This document shows positions 57,652-60,503 of a stretch of 60,503 nucleotides of DNA, piece after piece (position 1 is the first letter of the stretch; each line of letters begins with the position of its first letter). Below the pieces are notes generated by a model. It searched no databases and was not told the origin of the DNA. It worked only from the letters and a program-made list of their open reading frames with translations. The position numbers and the translations under genes are program-made. Source of the DNA: a virus. Location: IMG/VR virus record IMGVR_UViG_3300051212_001597, positions 1-60,503 of that record; one strand, given 5' to 3'.

Positions 57652-58445
57652 AGAAAGAAGAAATTATAAACGCAATTGTAGAAAACAGTGATATGCTTTT
57701 GGATGATCTTAAGACTAAGAAGGTTTCTGAGCTTAAGGAAATTTATTCAGAAGTAACTAAGAACATAAAACCAATTATTTGCGGAGTTTCAGAAACAGAT
57801 CCGGGTTGGTCAGACTATGTTATGTCTAACTTTTCTGAAAACGAATTAAAAGATGGGATGCCTACTTGCGATGGGCTTAGAAGAGTTTTTAAGAAACTTG
57901 TTGGTCAAATAATAAGCTGCTATATGGATGTGATAAAGGCTCCAACGCTTTCAGACCCGACAGCTACCGTGTCTTGCAGTTTAACTTTTCAAAGATTCGG
58001 AAGCTCAAAGTCGTGTTCTATTGGAGATGTGTTTGATGTTAATCCAGACAATACTCCTTGGCCCTATTGTAAGGCTAGCACCGCAACAGCGGCTACTAAA
58101 GCTGAAGCTAGAGCATTAAGAAAGGCGCTTGGATTAGTTAAGGTTTATTCCGCAGAAGAAATACAGGAAGGTATGGATGTTAACGACATATCAATGTCTT
58201 CATCTGACGGAAACAAAAATATCTCAGATAGCGCTAAGATAGCAATAAATACTATGTCAAATAGACTTGGTATAAAGCCTGTAAAACTCTTTGCTGTTAT
58301 GGGGATAGATAAGCAAGACGTTTCGACATTGACGTATTCAGAGGGCCATGCTGTGCTTTCTAAGCTAAACGCCTTCACCAGAGGAGAGGCTAACGGCGGA
58401 GAATCTATACCACAAGAAATCAAGTCATCGGAGATCATAATCTAA
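57648..58445 (+). CDS. Possible ssDNA-annealing (Rad52-like) protein
   Basis: This 265-residue protein has PTCDGLRRVFKKLVGQI, then VSCSLTFQRFG, and WPYCKASTATAATKAEARAL. The last resembles the TRAEGRALR stretch of phage Rad52/Sak-like annealing proteins. A helical C-terminal domain (IKPVKLFAVMGIDKQD) follows an acidic linker. It is coupled to the next gene. A replication or recombination role is plausible; certainty is low to moderate. Confidence 0.45.
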   Translation: MKKEEIINAIVENSDMLLDDLKTKKVSELKEIYSEVTKNIKPIICGVSETDPGWSDYVMSNFSENELKDGMPTCDGLRRVFKKLVGQIISCYMDVIKAPTLSDPTATVSCSLTFQRFGSSKSCSIGDVFDVNPDNTPWPYCKASTATAATKAEARALRKALGLVKVYSAEEIQEGMDVNDISMSSSDGNKNISDSAKIAINTMSNRLGIKPVKLFAVMGIDKQDVSTLTYSEGHAVLSKLNAFTRGEANGGESIPQEIKSSEIII

Positions 58446-58933
58446 TGGAGCCTAAGAAATATAATCCGTCATATAAAATATATAAGCCAAATCAAAAAGA
58501 ATTTGCAAAGGGTTCTGCCACTTCGTGGGAGTATAATCCTACAACAAAAAATTTCTTTCTGACAATTGCCAAGCAGCTAGAGTCTAAAGATCAAAATGGA
58601 AACGCTGTTTTTGATTGGAAAGAAAACCATGAAACGGTAAAACTAGACTTGGAAGAGCTTGCAGAGATAGCCTTGGTGCTTTCTGACAAAAAGGACCATT
58701 TAGGAAATAGCGATGGTCAGACTCAAAAAGGTAAGGGTCTTTTTCATCAGACCAAGGACGGTAATACAATAGTAAAGCTGTATAGAATTGATAGTGCGGA
58801 TCCAACATACGGCTTAGAAATAAGCTCTAAAAAGTCATCCAATCAATTTTGGTGCGGGCAAAGAATAACTCTAGCCGAAGCTAGAGTATTATTCATAATG
58901 TGTAGTAAAGCTATAGAAGATAAGATTTTTTAA
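58445..58933 (+). CDS. Possible PC4/Whirly-like ssDNA-binding protein
   Basis: This 162-residue protein has SWEYNPTTKNFFLTIAKQ, LDLEELAEIALVLSDKKD, GKGLFHQTKDGNTIVKLYR and a C-terminal helix LAEARVLFIMCSKAIED. Strands followed by one helix recall PC4-like ssDNA-binding folds in phages. TAATG overlap with the previous gene supports a joint role. Low certainty. Confidence 0.4.
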   Translation: MEPKKYNPSYKIYKPNQKEFAKGSATSWEYNPTTKNFFLTIAKQLESKDQNGNAVFDWKENHETVKLDLEELAEIALVLSDKKDHLGNSDGQTQKGKGLFHQTKDGNTIVKLYRIDSADPTYGLEISSKKSSNQFWCGQRITLAEARVLFIMCSKAIEDKIF

Positions 58934-59289
58934 TCGTCTTCCATTTCTAACTCTTCAGTTTCGTCTTCCATCTCTAATTCTTCAGTATCAACAGAATCTA
59001 GGATCTCGTATCCTGGATTTTGTTTTTCTGACTTAATATAGTTTGCAGCATCAACAATGTAGTCTGAAGCTAGTGTTATTTTTGATTGAACATGCTCTGG
59101 TAGATCTTCATTATCTGAGAGAAGGTCGTGCAACTCTTGCGCGTTTCTTATAATTGTTTTTAGGTCAGATTTTGCCATTCCCCCCTCTTCGCCGTATTCA
59201 CCACTATCTTTTTGAGGATTCATCATTGGCATTTCTACATCTTCATGCTCAGTGGCCTTTAAGAAATATTTTATAAAATTTGGTTTCAT
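58930..59289 (-). CDS. Virion/prohead-core-like protein with acidic repeat tail
   Basis: 119 residues. The leader MKPNFIKYFLKATEHED resembles a capsid-targeting peptide. The core LSDNEDLPEHVQSKITLASD matches a domain common in phage prohead-core proteins (ExLxxxVQSKIxxAxDY). The C-terminus is a 9-residue acidic tandem repeat with TEELEMED. It overlaps the plus gene end by 4 nt and the next minus gene by 1 nt. Confidence 0.65.
   Translation of the reverse strand: MKPNFIKYFLKATEHEDVEMPMMNPQKDSGEYGEEGGMAKSDLKTIIRNAQELHDLLSDNEDLPEHVQSKITLASDYIVDAANYIKSEKQNPGYEILDSVDTEELEMEDETEELEMEDD
58934..58987 (-). repeat. 27-nt tandem duplication
   Basis: Two adjacent 27-nt units (58934-58960 and 58961-58987) differ at 3 positions and encode the repeated acidic segment at the end of the prohead-core-like protein. 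Confidence 0.75.
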
Positions 59290-60083
59290 TAGTCAACCCT
59301 CTTTATTCCGCAATTAAGCGATAGCGAATTGTCTGCGTCTTTAATTGGATCTCTAGGTAATCCGTCACCTCCAGCGCATCTATTTCGCGCTAGTTTAAGT
59401 TGTTTGCAAAGTTTTGTAAGTTCTCTTCTTACTTTCTCACCACTACTATTTCCATCGCAGAACTCCTTAACTATTTTCTTTAGTCCCTTCCAATACTCTT
59501 CATGAATTCTGCAGTAGCATTTCATATCGGTTATTGTCATACCAGGATAACATCCGACATTGCCTTGTTCTGTGTGATAGCATAGAGACCTTACTTCTGG
59601 ACATCTATATGTACCCCAGCCAACAACTAGACCCCTGAGTAGCTTGGCTGTTGGATGATCTGCATTACTTCCAACCATTAATGTGTCTAAACATGCGGTA
59701 ACATCAGAAGCTTCTCGTTCGCAATCTGTTGGTATATTTATTGGAGAAGCTGGGCACGGAACTGGTCCGCCTCCACCACCACCGCCACTAGAGCCAGTGT
59801 CAATAATGCTTCCGTTGGGATCAACGGTAATTTCTTCTGATTCTATCGATGGTTTAGGCTTTGTGCCTCCTGGATATGAGTCATAACACGTATCTTCACA
59901 AGAAAGATTTGGATAAAAAGTACAAACCCAGTTAAAATATGGGTAATCTCCACAGGCTAATCCTTCTGAATAACCGCAGTGTTTGACTTCGCCAGTTTTC
60001 GGATCTCTACAACAACAAGCTCCGTATTCTACACCAGCTGAAACGGTTCTGAGCTTAGCTAAAATTTTTGATAGTTTTTTCAT
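59289..60083 (-). CDS. Cys-rich virion-type protein with leader
   Basis: 264 residues. The leader MKKLSKILAKLRTVSAGVE is followed by a Cys-rich domain (ACCCRDPKTGEVKHC, then CEDTCYDSYPGG), a poly-Gly linker and a second Cys-rich domain with helices. It shares leader and style with 20267-20686 and 20688-22139. It may be disulphide- or metal-linked in the virion. No family recognised. Confidence 0.58.
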   Translation of the reverse strand: MKKLSKILAKLRTVSAGVEYGACCCRDPKTGEVKHCGYSEGLACGDYPYFNWVCTFYPNLSCEDTCYDSYPGGTKPKPSIESEEITVDPNGSIIDTGSSGGGGGGGPVPCPASPINIPTDCEREASDVTACLDTLMVGSNADHPTAKLLRGLVVGWGTYRCPEVRSLCYHTEQGNVGCYPGMTITDMKCYCRIHEEYWKGLKKIVKEFCDGNSSGEKVRRELTKLCKQLKLARNRCAGGDGLPRDPIKDADNSLSLNCGIKRVD

Positions 60084-60084
60084 T

Positions 60085-60297
60085 TTATCCCTTAATCACA
60101 TGATTAATAAAAGTAACGCCTATAGATATAAATACCGCTATTATGGCTGATCCAAAGTACATTTTAGTCCTTAGAACAGCCAGCTCCTCCTTTATCGAGG
60201 ATAGGTCAGCCTCTATCCTAGACAATCTATCATTACTTCTAGTCAGTTCTGCGAGAATTAGTTTTTTATACTCAAGCCAACCATTATCTTCTGACAT
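60085..60297 (-). CDS. XhlA-like coiled-coil membrane protein
   Basis: 70 residues: a coiled coil (LTRSNDRLSRIEADLSSIKE) followed by one C-terminal membrane segment (FGSAIIAVFISIGVTFINHV). This is the layout of XhlA-like phage lysis-associated proteins. It is 1 nt from the next minus gene. A lysis or membrane-tethering role is possible. Confidence 0.6.
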   Translation of the reverse strand: MSEDNGWLEYKKLILAELTRSNDRLSRIEADLSSIKEELAVLRTKMYFGSAIIAVFISIGVTFINHVIKG

Positions 60298-60303
60298 ATT
60301 TAC

Positions 60304-60503
60304 CTACAGATACTCTATAATACACGCGAGTATTATAAAAGGCGCAACGTTTATGTCTGTTGGCTCTATGCACATGCCAATATGCCAATCGTGTTGATTT
60401 GATGGTATTCCTGTAGATCCTACCGCTGCATAAGCCCCGCTAGGGCCGGGGTTTCTAGTTAAATTTAACGAGTTTTTAGATAGATGGTAAAAGCTAGTCC
60501 AAT
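60304..60503 (-). CDS. 3' part of a hypothetical protein, cut by window edge
   Basis: On the minus strand the frame is open from the window end to TAG at 60306-60304, about 66 codons. It includes LTRNPGPSGAYAAVGSTGIP and ends in a hydrophobic stretch NVAPFIILACIIEYL. It lies 6 nt upstream of the XhlA-like gene on the same strand. Its composition suggests a virion protein with a beta-rich fold. Start not visible. Confidence 0.5.
   Translation of the reverse strand, partial: WTSFYHLSKNSLNLTRNPGPSGAYAAVGSTGIPSNQHDWHIGMCIEPTDINVAPFIILACIIEYL

Noticed and set aside
1-60503. CRISPR array, insertion sequence or integrase
   Set aside because: No regularly spaced repeats, transposase or recombinase gene was found on either strand.

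Overview
The window is a slice of a large, AT-rich genome of a tailed double-stranded DNA phage. Almost every base is coding. Genes overlap by ATGA/TTGA/GTGA or are separated by a few bases, and both strands are used in alternating blocks. There is a tRNA cluster, a full set of replication genes, tail-fibre-like proteins and many small virion-type proteins. No terminase, portal, major capsid protein or integrase is visible, so this is only part of the genome. Several genes point to a Gram-negative host: a LpxH-like phosphoesterase, an RfbH-type dideoxysugar enzyme, sugar transferases and a small lipoprotein. I cannot name the host or the phage.

Layout. Positions 1-4,000 hold a sigma factor, a deaminase-like protein and unknown proteins. 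Positions 4,007-5,211 hold canonical tRNA-Gly(TCC), tRNA-Leu(TAA) and tRNA-Lys(TTT), interleaved with three tRNA-like elements of non-standard shape and two long-stem RNA elements. tRNA-Arg(TCT) lies at 13,932. Positions 5,226-7,650 hold a dockerin-bearing protein, a holin-like protein, a second sigma-like factor and an excisionase-type HTH protein. An RNA methyltransferase, tail-fibre/adhesin genes and a LpxH-like phosphoesterase follow (7,658-12,675), then a UV-damage endonuclease, a third sigma factor and an operon of unknown genes with a P-loop ATPase (12,815-17,781). ThyX and an aldolase-like protein come next, followed by five probable virion proteins (19,139-23,221).

Positions 23,234-30,421 are a sugar island: glycosyltransferases, a methyltransferase, an epimerase and an RfbH-type 3-dehydrase. 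A B12-dependent ribonucleotide reductase and a dUTPase follow. Positions 35,266-44,237 are a replication/recombination block: RecA-like recombinase, nucleases, DnaB-like helicase, DnaG-like primase, dNMP kinase, RecB-like nuclease and the N-terminal half of a DNA polymerase III alpha subunit. A roughly 5.9 kb block, mostly virion-type genes on the minus strand, separates this half from a DnaQ-like exonuclease and the C-terminal half of the same polymerase (50,162-51,679). SSB follows, then a second glycosyltransferase island (52,242-57,651), two possible ssDNA-binding proteins and more minus-strand virion genes to the window end.

The phage appears to bring its own nucleotide supply (RNR, dUTPase, ThyX, deaminase-like protein, dNMP kinase), its own replisome parts, several sigma factors for temporal control, tRNAs for A-ending codons, and a large capacity to build or attach sugars. 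The most unusual features are the polymerase split cleanly between palm and fingers without an intein, the cluster of non-canonical tRNA-like RNAs, a promoter-like motif exactly 5 nt before three start codons, and a shared leader on several virion proteins that resembles prohead-protease propeptides.
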